From contig DHHM01000011.1 in NCBI GenBank assembly GCA_002403305.1, forward strand, positions 33,737 through 97,736: DNA of 64,000 nt, written 5' to 3'. Below the pieces are notes generated by a model, which worked only from the letters and a program-made list of their open reading frames with translations, ran no database searches and was not told the DNA's origin. Position numbers and translations under genes: made by a program. The stretch is from Bacteroidales bacterium UBA4772. Lineage in GTDB: Bacteria > Bacteroidota > Bacteroidia > Bacteroidales > VadinHA17. This document shows positions 24,563 through 34,100 of the stretch, piece after piece (position 1 is the stretch's first letter; every line of letters starts with the position of its first letter).

Positions 24563-26104
24563 ATGAAGATGAATCTCAAACCTGTAATAATACCGTTTCT
24601 TTTTTCCCTTCTCCCTCTCTCACTTCTCGGAGTGAATGACACCATCATCATACGTGGTGACGTCTCCACCGAGCGGATTGAACGTGATCTCGACAGTCTA
24701 CTCAGCGACTGGTTCATCCGTATGTCTGTCGCCGGGAGTGACATAGCACCTCCGGACTCTTCAATAACGGAATTCAGTGATTCAATCTATATAGACCGGC
24801 TCGGAAAGATCAACTCTGTGATTACCCTTCCCTATAACAGTATCATCAGGAACCATATCCACGTCTACACCGGTCGTAAGCTCGACAGGTTTCAGGTGAT
24901 GCTCGGCCTGCAGGATTACTATTTCCCTATGATAGAGGATATTTTCGATTCTTATGGTCTTCCCGTGGAACTGAAATATATGGCCGTCATTGAGTCTGCC
25001 CTCAATCCCAATGCCGTGAGCCGTGTGGGTGCCACGGGACTGTGGCAGTTCATGTACAGCACGGGACGCATGTACGGGCTGACAATTAACTCTGTCGTGG
25101 ATGAACGGCGTGATCCGGTAAAGGCAACACATGCCGCCGCCAGGTATCTGAAAGATCTCCACGGCATCTACAATGACTGGATACTTGTCATCGCCGCCTA
25201 CAACTGCGGTCCGGGTAATGTAAACAAAGCCATCAGGCGGTCAGGCAACAGGAAGGATTACTGGGAGATATATTACCGTCTCCCGCGTGAGACCCGGGGA
25301 TACATACCGGCATATGTGGCTGCAACCTACGCCATGAATTATTACCGTGACCACAACATCACACCGGTTCAGATAAACATGCCGCTGTCAGTCGATACCG
25401 TGATGGTATCACGCGATGTGCACCTTGAGCAGATAGCTGCTGTGCTTGACCTGCCTGTGGGTGAGCTCAGGGCGTTGAATCCGCAGTACCGGACAGGACT
25501 TGTTCCGGGGACGAGCAAACCATATCCCATTATGCTTCCCGTTGACAGGCTGGGGGAGTTCATATCCCTGGCCGACACTATCACCGATTACAGGAAGGAA
25601 CAGTATCTCACCCGGGTGAACCAGACCTCCAGCCCACAGAATTCGGTATACATACCCCCGGACGTCAAGGGCAAGACCAAACTTACCTATGTGGTCAAGG
25701 AGGGTGACAACCTGGGGTACATATCCGAGTGGTACGATGTGGGTCTCTCGGAACTAAGATACTGGAACAATATCTACCGCAACACCATCAGGATAGGGCA
25801 GAAGCTTGCCGTATATGTTGACCCTGGCAAGGCAGAGCGATACAGCAGGGTCAACTCGATGAGTTTTGCCGAGAAGCAGAGGATGGAGGGCAAGAGTGTC
25901 TCCACGGCCGCGGTGGCAGCAGCTATGCCTTCGGCAGCAGACGGTGAGTATGAGGTTTATACAGTGCAGTACGGCGATACTGTCTGGGATATTGCAAAAA
26001 AATTCAGCGGGGTATCCGCCACTGATATAATGAGTCTGAATAACCTCTCTGACGCTTCCCGTATCAAGGTGGGCCAGAAGCTGAGGATCAGGAAAAAAAG
26101 CTGA
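24563..26104 (+). CDS. Membrane-bound lytic murein transglycosylase with two LysM domains (MltD-like)
   Basis: 513 residues, N-terminal signal segment. The transglycosylase (SLT) domain spans about 120-280: IESALNPNAVSRVGATGLWQF contains the catalytic Glu144, and AAYNCGPGNVNKAI is the later conserved motif. Two LysM peptidoglycan-binding domains follow at about 370-420 (YVVKEGDNLGYISEWY) and 466-512 (YTVQYGDTVWDIAKKF). It cleaves between MurNAc and GlcNAc with 1,6-anhydro formation. 6 bases after the DUF5683 gene and 11 bases before a putative O-acetyltransferase. Confidence 0.93.
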   Translation: MKMNLKPVIIPFLFSLLPLSLLGVNDTIIIRGDVSTERIERDLDSLLSDWFIRMSVAGSDIAPPDSSITEFSDSIYIDRLGKINSVITLPYNSIIRNHIHVYTGRKLDRFQVMLGLQDYYFPMIEDIFDSYGLPVELKYMAVIESALNPNAVSRVGATGLWQFMYSTGRMYGLTINSVVDERRDPVKATHAAARYLKDLHGIYNDWILVIAAYNCGPGNVNKAIRRSGNRKDYWEIYYRLPRETRGYIPAYVAATYAMNYYRDHNITPVQINMPLSVDTVMVSRDVHLEQIAAVLDLPVGELRALNPQYRTGLVPGTSKPYPIMLPVDRLGEFISLADTITDYRKEQYLTRVNQTSSPQNSVYIPPDVKGKTKLTYVVKEGDNLGYISEWYDVGLSELRYWNNIYRNTIRIGQKLAVYVDPGKAERYSRVNSMSFAEKQRMEGKSVSTAAVAAAMPSAADGEYEVYTVQYGDTVWDIAKKFSGVSATDIMSLNNLSDASRIKVGQKLRIRKKS

Positions 26105-26115
26105 CAAGGAAAGTT

Positions 26116-29100
26116 ATGCGCCCGGGCAGAATATTTCTCTTCCTGCTACTGCTGGTGGTGACGCTCTTTTTGCTGAGCCTCTCAATGGTTCACCTGAAGA
26201 GGGAGGGCAATAATCTCTTTTATTCAACACCTTATGATACGGTCCTCAATGACGTAACTGACAGCATATGGGCCGCCGGAGAGCGTTCAGGGCCGTCAGA
26301 GGATGATACCGTCATTGCCGTTCGGGAGCTGTCACCTGCCGCTGCAACGAAAGATGTTGCAGGCGATGCTTCCCTGCTTCCGCCATGGCCGGGTGATCTG
26401 ATCAGGGACTCGCTGGCCTCGGGGGGGCAGGTGAGAGTGCTATTCTTCGGCGACTCGCAGCTTGAGGGTGACCGTGTTACTTCACTGTTGCGCAGCGAGC
26501 TGCGCAGGGAGGGCAGTGGCACCGGGCCGGGACTGATCTCCCCGGTCATGCCGGTGATGTATACCCGTTCTTTCGTGGTCAAATCGTCATCCAACTGGAA
26601 GAGGTATACCCTCCTTGATTACCGTAACGGCTCGTTGCCTCACAACAGGCTGGGACCGATGCTGTCAGTCTGTCGTTTCACCCCGCCAAAGGACTCCCTT
26701 GTCGGCCGCTCCTTTGCCACCGTAAAGGTGAGCCCCGTTCCCGGAGCAGACCCCTCTGTAGCTGTATACGAGAAACTGAGGATATTCTACGGCAACAATT
26801 TTGACACGGTGCTCGTGGGTATCAGGTCAGGCAACTCCCTTGTCGACTTCGCGATGCTGCAGATGGGTGCCGGAGTGATGGAGTATGCTGTTCCTCTTCC
26901 TGCTGTTTCCGACATTGAAGTCGAGTTTACAGGTCGCAACTCTCCTGATATATATGCCCTGAGCCTCGAGAGCGAAAGAGGGGTGATCATTGACAATGTG
27001 CCTGTGCGAGGCAGTGCCGGGCTTGAGTTTGTAATGACAGACCATGAGACATTCGGGAAGGCAGTGGCAAAGCTTGCCCCTGACGTCATCTTCATGCAGT
27101 TTGGCCTCAATGTGGTCAGGAATGTAAGGAGTGAGTACCACTATTATGAAGAGGGGCTGGTCAAGCAGATAGAGTACCTGAAGAGGGCTACGGACGGGGT
27201 TCCTGTTATACTTATCGGTGTCACTGACATGGCCCTGAGAACTAATGACACCATCAGGCGATTCTCCAACATCAGGGCCATCAGGGATGCCCAGCAGAAG
27301 GCGGCAGCACGCACCGGGGCCATTTTCTGGGATGCATGGGAATCGATGGGAGGGCCCGGATCAATACTCAAATGGCGGAATCAGATGCCGCCGCTGGCAT
27401 CACGTGACCTCACCCATCTCTCCAACGCAGGTGCTGACACCATGGCTGCACGCATCTATTCCGAACTCCTTACGGCAAGGAGTGAAGTACCGGCAGTTTC
27501 CGGCAGCAGATCCGGCGGAATTACAGCCGGCGACCCCGCGGCCGGCAGCACCACGGAAGGAGACAATGCCGGAGAGAATGCTGACAAGGCCGTTGAAGCC
27601 GCGGCGGCGGGGAGAGATGCGGAAGCCTCCCGGAGGACGGTTGACGATAAACAGCGGTTTGCCGCCGTAAGGTCGCTGCTCAGCTATAACCCGCGACAGA
27701 CATTCATATTCACTACCTTCAGCTTCTGGGTCTTTTTCCTGGTGGTCATGGCCGGCTTTGCACTCATGCACAAAAAGCGGGCTATGTGCCACACATGGCT
27801 CCTGCTGGTGAGTCTCTACTTCTATTACCGGGTGGGTGGACTATTCATTATATTGCTGCTGCTGACAACTATCCTGACCTGGTTCACAGCCATCATGACA
27901 GAGAGGGCAGAAAGAAAGGCGGGCAAGAGATTCTGGCTGATAACCAATATAATATTACTCCTGGGGTTCCTCAGCTACTTCAAGTATGCAGGCTTTATCA
28001 CTGAAAGCATCAACTCACTGTTCAACACATCACTGGTGGCTCGTGATATCTTTTCTTCGTGGTCAAACAATCTGTTCGGTACCTCCTTTGATGTCAACAC
28101 CATCATTCTGCCGGTGGGTATATCATTCTTCACCTTCCAGGCACTCAGCTACAGCATCGATGTTTACCGGGGTCGCATGAGCCCGGAGAGGAATATTGTC
28201 GATTTCTCTTTTTATCTCACCTTCTTCCCCCAGCTGGTGGCCGGCCCCATAGTCAGGGCGTCGGAGTTCATCCCACAAATGAAGGGCAAGTACACTATCA
28301 GCCGCAATGAATTTGGTTATGGACTTTTTTTGATACTGCAGGGGCTTGTAAAAAAGATGCTCATCTCGGATTTCATCTCTGCAGGGTTCGTCGACAGGGT
28401 GTTTGACACGCCGGCGCTCTATTCCGGATTCGAAAACCTGATGGCGGTGTACGGGTACGGTTTACAGATCTACTGTGATTTCTCGGGGTATACCGATATA
28501 GCGATCGGTGTGGCGATGCTGATGGGATTCCGGCTGCCGCTGAATTTCAATTCGCCATACAAGGCTGTCAGTGTCAGTGACTTCTGGAAGCGGTGGCACA
28601 TATCACTTTCGAGATGGCTGAAGGATTATCTCTACATTCCCCTGGGTGGTAACAGGAAGGGCACCATCCGCACGGGCATCAACCTGATGATCACCATGCT
28701 CCTCGGCGGCCTGTGGCACGGTGCGGCGATGCGTTTCGTGGTCTGGGGAGGGCTGCATGGCATAGCGCTGGTGGCAGACAAGATACGCATGCGCATCTTC
28801 AGCCGCTCTGCGGGTAAGAGCCGCGCGGCACAGATAACGGGTATCTTCCTCACCTTCAACTTCGTAAGCTTTGCCTGGATATTCTTCAGGGCCGGCACAA
28901 TGCAAGATGCCGGCGTGATGCTTACGCAGATATTTTCGTCGTTCAAACCGGGAAATTACGCCACGGTGCTTATGGCATACCTTCCGGTGGTTGTGCTTAT
29001 CGTCTCGGGCTATATCATGCACTTCCTTCCTGTGACCGTCAAGGAGGCATACCGGGGACTGTTCATCAGGATACCGCTCGTGTTCAAGTTCCTGATAGCG

Positions 29101-29172
29101 GCTGTGGTTGCGGTGTTGCTTTACAAGGTGGGCACGGATGTCGTTCAGCCCTTCATCTATTTCAGGTTCTGA
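26116..29172 (+). CDS. SGNH-hydrolase / MBOAT O-acyltransferase fusion
   Basis: 1018 residues. After an N-terminal membrane anchor, an SGNH esterase-like domain (about 95-450) shows FGDSQLEG (Ser in block I near residue 113), FGLN (block III, 330-332) and DLTH (Asp431, His434). A low-complexity Gly/Ala/Glu linker (about 455-510) leads to an MBOAT domain (about 530-1018) of the DltB/AlgI/PatA type with FWKRWHIS (His828) and GGLWHGA (His868, the family's invariant histidine). MBOATs pass acyl groups across the membrane and SGNH partners transfer them to a glycan, so both halves of a PatA/PatB- or AlgI/AlgJ-like system seem joined in one chain. It follows mltD by 11 bases. Substrate (peptidoglycan or another envelope glycan) is inferred. 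Confidence 0.85.
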   Translation: MRPGRIFLFLLLLVVTLFLLSLSMVHLKREGNNLFYSTPYDTVLNDVTDSIWAAGERSGPSEDDTVIAVRELSPAAATKDVAGDASLLPPWPGDLIRDSLASGGQVRVLFFGDSQLEGDRVTSLLRSELRREGSGTGPGLISPVMPVMYTRSFVVKSSSNWKRYTLLDYRNGSLPHNRLGPMLSVCRFTPPKDSLVGRSFATVKVSPVPGADPSVAVYEKLRIFYGNNFDTVLVGIRSGNSLVDFAMLQMGAGVMEYAVPLPAVSDIEVEFTGRNSPDIYALSLESERGVIIDNVPVRGSAGLEFVMTDHETFGKAVAKLAPDVIFMQFGLNVVRNVRSEYHYYEEGLVKQIEYLKRATDGVPVILIGVTDMALRTNDTIRRFSNIRAIRDAQQKAAARTGAIFWDAWESMGGPGSILKWRNQMPPLASRDLTHLSNAGADTMAARIYSELLTARSEVPAVSGSRSGGITAGDPAAGSTTEGDNAGENADKAVEAAAAGRDAEASRRTVDDKQRFAAVRSLLSYNPRQTFIFTTFSFWVFFLVVMAGFALMHKKRAMCHTWLLLVSLYFYYRVGGLFIILLLLTTILTWFTAIMTERAERKAGKRFWLITNIILLLGFLSYFKYAGFITESINSLFNTSLVARDIFSSWSNNLFGTSFDVNTIILPVGISFFTFQALSYSIDVYRGRMSPERNIVDFSFYLTFFPQLVAGPIVRASEFIPQMKGKYTISRNEFGYGLFLILQGLVKKMLISDFISAGFVDRVFDTPALYSGFENLMAVYGYGLQIYCDFSGYTDIAIGVAMLMGFRLPLNFNSPYKAVSVSDFWKRWHISLSRWLKDYLYIPLGGNRKGTIRTGINLMITMLLGGLWHGAAMRFVVWGGLHGIALVADKIRMRIFSRSAGKSRAAQITGIFLTFNFVSFAWIFFRAGTMQDAGVMLTQIFSSFKPGNYATVLMAYLPVVVLIVSGYIMHFLPVTVKEAYRGLFIRIPLVFKFLIAAVVAVLLYKVGTDVVQPFIYFRF

Positions 29173-29193
29173 GAAGCCTCTTCCTCACCCACT

Positions 29194-31554
29194 TTACTTC
29201 GTCTCAGTCATTATCTCAGCTTCGGCCACTCCTTCGGTGGAGGCCCTGATCATCACCCTGCCGGGATGGGTGCCGGCCCTGAGCAGTATCGACGCTATGC
29301 CAGCCTCAGCCATTACAGGGTTATCACCCAGAAGGGAGGCGTCGCCCCTTACCGAGAACTGAACCGGCAGGCTGCCGTCATAGACAGGATTGCCTGCTGA
29401 GTCAACGAGGGAGGCATATACAAAGACGGCATCAGTGCCGTCGGCCTGCAGATGCTTGTTGCTGAAGTCGGCAACGAGCCTCAGTGCTGCCGGAGAACCG
29501 GGGGTGCTGACGCTGTGAGAGGCTATCTCAGCTCCGTTTCTAAATGCCGTCGCCCTTATGGTGCCGGGAATGTATCCCGGAAGAGTAAAGGTGAAGGGCG
29601 GGTGCCTGAGGTTCATTGAGTTACGGTCACAGTCAGGGGCCTGTACGGCAATAAGTGTGTCATTCTGAAACAGCCTCACCGTGTCGGCATTGCTGTACAC
29701 CGTAACGGTGGTGCCTGATGTGGGGAGGTTATGATGGGCTATGAAGCAGAGGGGCCCCGCCTCCGCCTGGCTGCGGTAGAACCAGTAGGCGAACTTCGGG
29801 ATCCTGAATATGTCCATGATGCCTGAGGTCTCAATATCAGGTGCACGGCCCCGGTTATAGTCGAACATCAGCCAGTTGGCGTCGCCAAAACAGGGTCCGT
29901 ACAGGTTGTCATTATGTGACTCCTGGAAGTTACGGGCCTGCTGCATCATCGCGCGGTCTCCTGCACCTCGCGGTTGCCTTGAACTTGTCAGCGCGGATAC
30001 TGAGTCACCTCCGCCGGCTTGGCTGAAACCGGCATCATCGGCATAGTACTCCCAGTCGCCGTACTCAGCGATGAATAGCGGCTTGTTTTTCGTGTATCCC
30101 TTCCAGTAATCAGGTGCCGATGCATGCTGTCGTGCCGGTATGAAGACATCACTGACGGCATCCATCCAGCTGCACGTATAATTGTTGCCGTAAGGCAGCT
30201 CCTCCTTCACCGTCTCGTGGAGAGCCGTGAGTAAGTCCGGCGGCATCACCGTCTCATTAAGCGAGGACTCCCACATTATCACCGACGGATGGTTGCGGTC
30301 GCGGCGGCACATCATGCGCGTGTTCCACAGTGATGCCTGGCGGAAGAGAGAGTCTCCCGGGAACTGCCATCCGGGGATGGCATCTATAACCATCAGGCCG
30401 ATCTCGTCGCAGGCATCAAGGAAAGCAGGCGAGGGCGGGTAGTGTGAGGAACGCACGAGATTGAACCCTGCCTCCTTGATTTTGAAGACATCACGGTAGC
30501 TTGCATTGTCGGAGAGGGCATAGCCGATGTAGGGGTACTCCTGGTGACGGTTGGTGCCGGTCGGGGTGACAGGCTCGCCGTTGATCATTAACCCCTGCTC
30601 CGGGGTAATTCTTACAGTCCGGATACCGGTACGCGTCTCACGCATGTCGGTCACTCCCTTTTCTGACAGCAGCTCGGTAACAAGGGTATAGAGGAAGGGT
30701 TTGTCAGGCGACCAGAGGGCGGGATGCATCACGATCATCTTTGTCATCAGCCGTATGCTCTGACCGGGCTCCAGCTCCGTAAGACCGGAACGCGATGAGG
30801 CGGTCTCCAGACCGGCGGCATCAAGAAGCGTATTCTTCAGCCAGAACGACCGTGGTATATTGTCATCATTGCACACCTGGACAGAGACAGTTATCGTGGC
30901 AGCCTCACGGCTAATGTCACGTGACCCTGTGATAATGCCGCCGCCAAGAAGAGCATACGACTCGGGCGTGGCTGTGATGTGCAGCCTGTCTGTCACGTAC
31001 AGGCTCACATTGCGGTAGAGCCCGCTGTACCACAGGAAATCGAGCTGGTCAAGAGGCTTGCCGGGGGGGATGTGAGGATTTTCCCTGTTGTCGAGCCTGA
31101 CAAGGATCTCGTTCTCCTTGCCGTATTGCAGGTCGCGCGACAGATCGACATAAAAGGGGAGATACCCTCCGCTATGACGCGTTATCTCGGCACCGTTGAG
31201 GTACACGATGGCATCATGCATGGCACCGTCAAACAGAAGGCCGGTATGTTTATGACGCTGCCGGCGGTCTGCCCTGTATATCTTTTTGTACCAGCAGATG
31301 CCGGTCCACTGACTGCCTGTCACCGTGAGCGGCTCAATGAATGCTGTGTGGGGCAGTGATACCTCCTCCCACTTGTGGTTGGGGATGTTGCCCGGCAGTA
31401 TCTTGTCTATGCTGGCAGAGTCCTGCCTGATGAAGTACCAGCCGTCATTGAAAAGGACGGGAATGCCCTCCTCGTCCCTGCCTTCACAACCTGACACAAG
31501 AGCCAGGGTGAGAACCAAAACGGCAAGTAACCCTATTGGCTGCTTCCTTTTCAT
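29194..31554 (-). CDS. GH2 family glycosidase lipoprotein (beta-galactosidase-like)
   Basis: 786 residues with a lipoprotein signal (VSGC). GH2 layout: sugar-binding domain (residues about 40-190), Ig-like domain, TIM barrel with NRHQEYPYIG, NLVRSSHYPPS, SVIMWESSLNET (acid/base Glu in the LNE motif) and FIAEYGDWEYY (nucleophile Glu), then C-terminal Ig-like domains. Family members release beta-galactose, glucuronate or mannose; specificity is not evident. The ATG overlaps the stop of the upstream response-regulator gene by 4 bases (ATGA), implying coupling. Confidence 0.88.
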   Translation of the reverse strand: MKRKQPIGLLAVLVLTLALVSGCEGRDEEGIPVLFNDGWYFIRQDSASIDKILPGNIPNHKWEEVSLPHTAFIEPLTVTGSQWTGICWYKKIYRADRRQRHKHTGLLFDGAMHDAIVYLNGAEITRHSGGYLPFYVDLSRDLQYGKENEILVRLDNRENPHIPPGKPLDQLDFLWYSGLYRNVSLYVTDRLHITATPESYALLGGGIITGSRDISREAATITVSVQVCNDDNIPRSFWLKNTLLDAAGLETASSRSGLTELEPGQSIRLMTKMIVMHPALWSPDKPFLYTLVTELLSEKGVTDMRETRTGIRTVRITPEQGLMINGEPVTPTGTNRHQEYPYIGYALSDNASYRDVFKIKEAGFNLVRSSHYPPSPAFLDACDEIGLMVIDAIPGWQFPGDSLFRQASLWNTRMMCRRDRNHPSVIMWESSLNETVMPPDLLTALHETVKEELPYGNNYTCSWMDAVSDVFIPARQHASAPDYWKGYTKNKPLFIAEYGDWEYYADDAGFSQAGGGDSVSALTSSRQPRGAGDRAMMQQARNFQESHNDNLYGPCFGDANWLMFDYNRGRAPDIETSGIMDIFRIPKFAYWFYRSQAEAGPLCFIAHHNLPTSGTTVTVYSNADTVRLFQNDTLIAVQAPDCDRNSMNLRHPPFTFTLPGYIPGTIRATAFRNGAEIASHSVSTPGSPAALRLVADFSNKHLQADGTDAVFVYASLVDSAGNPVYDGSLPVQFSVRGDASLLGDNPVMAEAGIASILLRAGTHPGRVMIRASTEGVAEAEIMTETK

Positions 31555-32729
31555 ATTTCACCGAAGCCTGAGACAGGATGGGCATAGGCTATCACATCCT
31601 TGCCTGTTATTGCCTCCGGACAGAGGATGATAAGTCTCTCAAGCACATTCCTGAACTCTCTGACATTGCCCGTCCAGGTGATCTTCTGCAGTTCACTGAT
31701 TGCGTCAGGAGTGATCTTCTTTTTGCCCATGCCGTACTCACCGCATATAAGAGTGTTGAAGTGCTCTGCCAGCAGCGGTATGTCCTCGCTTCTCTCATTG
31801 AGTGAGGGCACATGTATCAGGATGACGCTGAGCCTGTGGTAGAGATCCTCCCTGAAGGTGTTGTGTTCGATCTCATCCCTGATATTCTTGTTTGTTGCGG
31901 CAATGACCCTGACATCAACATGAATGTCCTTGTCTGACCCCACACGGGTGATCTTGCTTTCCTGCAATGCCCGGAGCACCTTGGCCTGGGCTGCCAGGCT
32001 CATGTCTCCCACTTCGTCCAGGAAGATGGTGCCTCCCCCTGCCTGTTCGAACTTGCCGATGCGCTGTTTTATGGCTGAGGTGAATGACCCTTTCTCATGT
32101 CCGAACAGTTCGCTCTCAATGAGTTCCGACGGTATGGCAGCACAGTTGACCTCCACGAAAGGTCCTTTGGCGCGGCTGCTCTTCTCATGTATCTGGTGTG
32201 CCACAAGCTCCTTGCCGGTGCCGTTGGCCCCGGTGATGAGCACACGTGCCTCAGTGGGCGCTACCCTGTCTATCATCTCCTTTACCGTCATGATGGCCGG
32301 TGACTCGCCGATGATCTCAAACCTCTTGCTCACCTGCTTCTTCAGCACCCTGGTCTGGCTGATCAGCGACCCTCTCTCCAGGGCATTGCGTATGGTTATC
32401 AGCAGTCTGTTGAGATCAAGCGGCTTCTCCAGGAAGTCAAAGGCACCCTTCTTGATCGAGTCCACAGCCGTGTCTATGTTGCCGTGTCCCGAGATCATTA
32501 TCACAGGCACATCCGCAGAGATCTCCTGGATCTTCTGCAGCACCTCGATGCCATCCATCTTTGCCATCTTGATGTCACACAGTACCACGTCATAGGTCTC
32601 CTGTGAGAACATTTTGATACCTGTGGCACCCTCTTCGGCAAGATCTACCTCGTACTTTTCATATTCAAGTACATCCTTTAAAGTATTCCTTATCGACTTC
32701 TCGTCGTCGACAACCAGTATCCTTGCCAT
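31551..32729 (-). CDS. NtrC-type response regulator with REC and sigma-54 AAA+ domain, no HTH
   Basis: 392 residues. Receiver domain 1-120 with DDE at 8-10, phosphoacceptor Asp52 and Lys102. AAA+ domain about 140-385: Walker A GANGTGKE 167-174, Walker B TIFLDEVGD. The sigma-54-contact loop reads GSFTSA (214-219) instead of GAFTGA. The chain ends within 25 residues of the AAA+ lid (AITGKDVIAYAHPVSGFGEI), so the Fis-type DNA-binding domain is missing. No sensor kinase is adjacent. Upstream neighbour is the ABC permease (12-base gap), downstream the GH2 gene. Confidence 0.92.
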   Translation of the reverse strand: MARILVVDDEKSIRNTLKDVLEYEKYEVDLAEEGATGIKMFSQETYDVVLCDIKMAKMDGIEVLQKIQEISADVPVIMISGHGNIDTAVDSIKKGAFDFLEKPLDLNRLLITIRNALERGSLISQTRVLKKQVSKRFEIIGESPAIMTVKEMIDRVAPTEARVLITGANGTGKELVAHQIHEKSSRAKGPFVEVNCAAIPSELIESELFGHEKGSFTSAIKQRIGKFEQAGGGTIFLDEVGDMSLAAQAKVLRALQESKITRVGSDKDIHVDVRVIAATNKNIRDEIEHNTFREDLYHRLSVILIHVPSLNERSEDIPLLAEHFNTLICGEYGMGKKKITPDAISELQKITWTGNVREFRNVLERLIILCPEAITGKDVIAYAHPVSGFGEI

Positions 32730-32741
32730 TTCAATATATGT

Positions 32742-34097
32742 TTATCCTTTGTATGTCAGCCATTTCCATAGCTCCTTGTAAGATGTCTTCTTGCCGTACA
32801 TGAGTATACCGGTACGGTAGATCTTAGCTGCCATCCATACGGCTCCGAAGATTGTGATCAGCATCAGGCCCATTGACAATGCTATCTCCCAGGCCGGCAC
32901 GTCAAACGGTATGCGGGCCACCATAACAATGGGTGATGTGAGGGGTATGATTGAAAACCAGAATGAGAGTGAGCTCTCGGGGTTCTGCATTGTGCCCATC
33001 GCCACTATCAGCCCGAGGATGATCGGTATTGTCACGGGCAGCATGAACTGCTGTGTCTCCGTCTCATTGTCTACGGCTGACCCTATGGCTGCAAAGAGCG
33101 ATGCATAGAGGAGATAGCCGGTCAGGAAGTAGAAGATGAAGCTGAAGATGATCAGGCCCCAAGGCTGGTTCAGGGCCCCGGCAAACAGTTCCTGGAACTC
33201 GGTCAGCTGTTCGGCTGATATTGTGGAGGTTCCGGCACCTGCCATCGCCTGATCAGCCCCGGCAAAGCTCTGCGGCAGCTGCTGCATCTGTTCCAAGGTT
33301 CCCTCAGGAAGGAAACTGGACTTAATCACCATCACCAGGGCCAGGGTAAGCACGATCCAGAGTGCAAACTGGGTGAGACCTACCAGGGCCACGCCGATGA
33401 TCTTGCCAAGCATGAGCTGAACCGGCTTTACTGATGAGATTATGACCTCGACAATACGGTTGGTCTTCTCCTCAATGACACCGCGCATCACCATTGAGCC
33501 AAACATGAAGACGAGCATGTACATCAGGAATCCCCCTAAATATGCCAGCGCCATCGAGATGCCGGTGCTGGTCTCCCTGGTACTGCCCGACTCATCCATC
33601 TTGATGGTCTGTATCCTGACGCTGCTGTTTATAGTGCGTAGGATCTCGTCGAGGTTTTCGATGTTGTACGCCAGCAGCTTCTGCTTCTCTATCTCCTTCT
33701 CCAGGGAGCCTGAGATATGATCCAGAAGGCCTATGGGAGGTTGTTTCCTGGATATCAGCTGTATGGCATCAGGGGTAGTGACGATCTGGGGAGAAATATA
33801 GAGTACCCCGTAGTAACCCATCTCGGAGAAATTGTTTTTTATATCATTCAGCCTTACGCCCTGGAGATATTCAAAGTCGGTGTCCTTGGTGTCAGGAATG
33901 ACATTGGTGAAGAGGTCCGATCCCTCTTCGATTACTGCAATCTTCTTGAAATTCTTGTCCTCGTTGCTCATCACCAGCATCGGGATGATGAAGATAAGGG
34001 CAAAGAGGAAGGGAGTGAGGAGAGTCATGATGATGAACGACTTCTTGCGTACCCTGGTTACGTATTCCCTGCGGATAATGAGTAATGTCTTGTTCAT
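32742..34097 (-). CDS. ABC-2 type transporter permease (NatB-like)
   Basis: 451 residues with an N-terminal helix after RREYVTRVRKKSFIIMTLLTPFLFALIFI, a long extracytoplasmic domain, and five to six C-terminal helices. GVIEEKTNRIVEVIISSVKPVQLMLGKIIG is the classic NatB/ABC-2 motif. Exports an unidentified substrate (sodium ions in the best-known relative) with the ATPase encoded 3 bases upstream. Confidence 0.88.
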   Translation of the reverse strand: MNKTLLIIRREYVTRVRKKSFIIMTLLTPFLFALIFIIPMLVMSNEDKNFKKIAVIEEGSDLFTNVIPDTKDTDFEYLQGVRLNDIKNNFSEMGYYGVLYISPQIVTTPDAIQLISRKQPPIGLLDHISGSLEKEIEKQKLLAYNIENLDEILRTINSSVRIQTIKMDESGSTRETSTGISMALAYLGGFLMYMLVFMFGSMVMRGVIEEKTNRIVEVIISSVKPVQLMLGKIIGVALVGLTQFALWIVLTLALVMVIKSSFLPEGTLEQMQQLPQSFAGADQAMAGAGTSTISAEQLTEFQELFAGALNQPWGLIIFSFIFYFLTGYLLYASLFAAIGSAVDNETETQQFMLPVTIPIILGLIVAMGTMQNPESSLSFWFSIIPLTSPIVMVARIPFDVPAWEIALSMGLMLITIFGAVWMAAKIYRTGILMYGKKTSYKELWKWLTYKG

Positions 34098-34100
34098 GGC

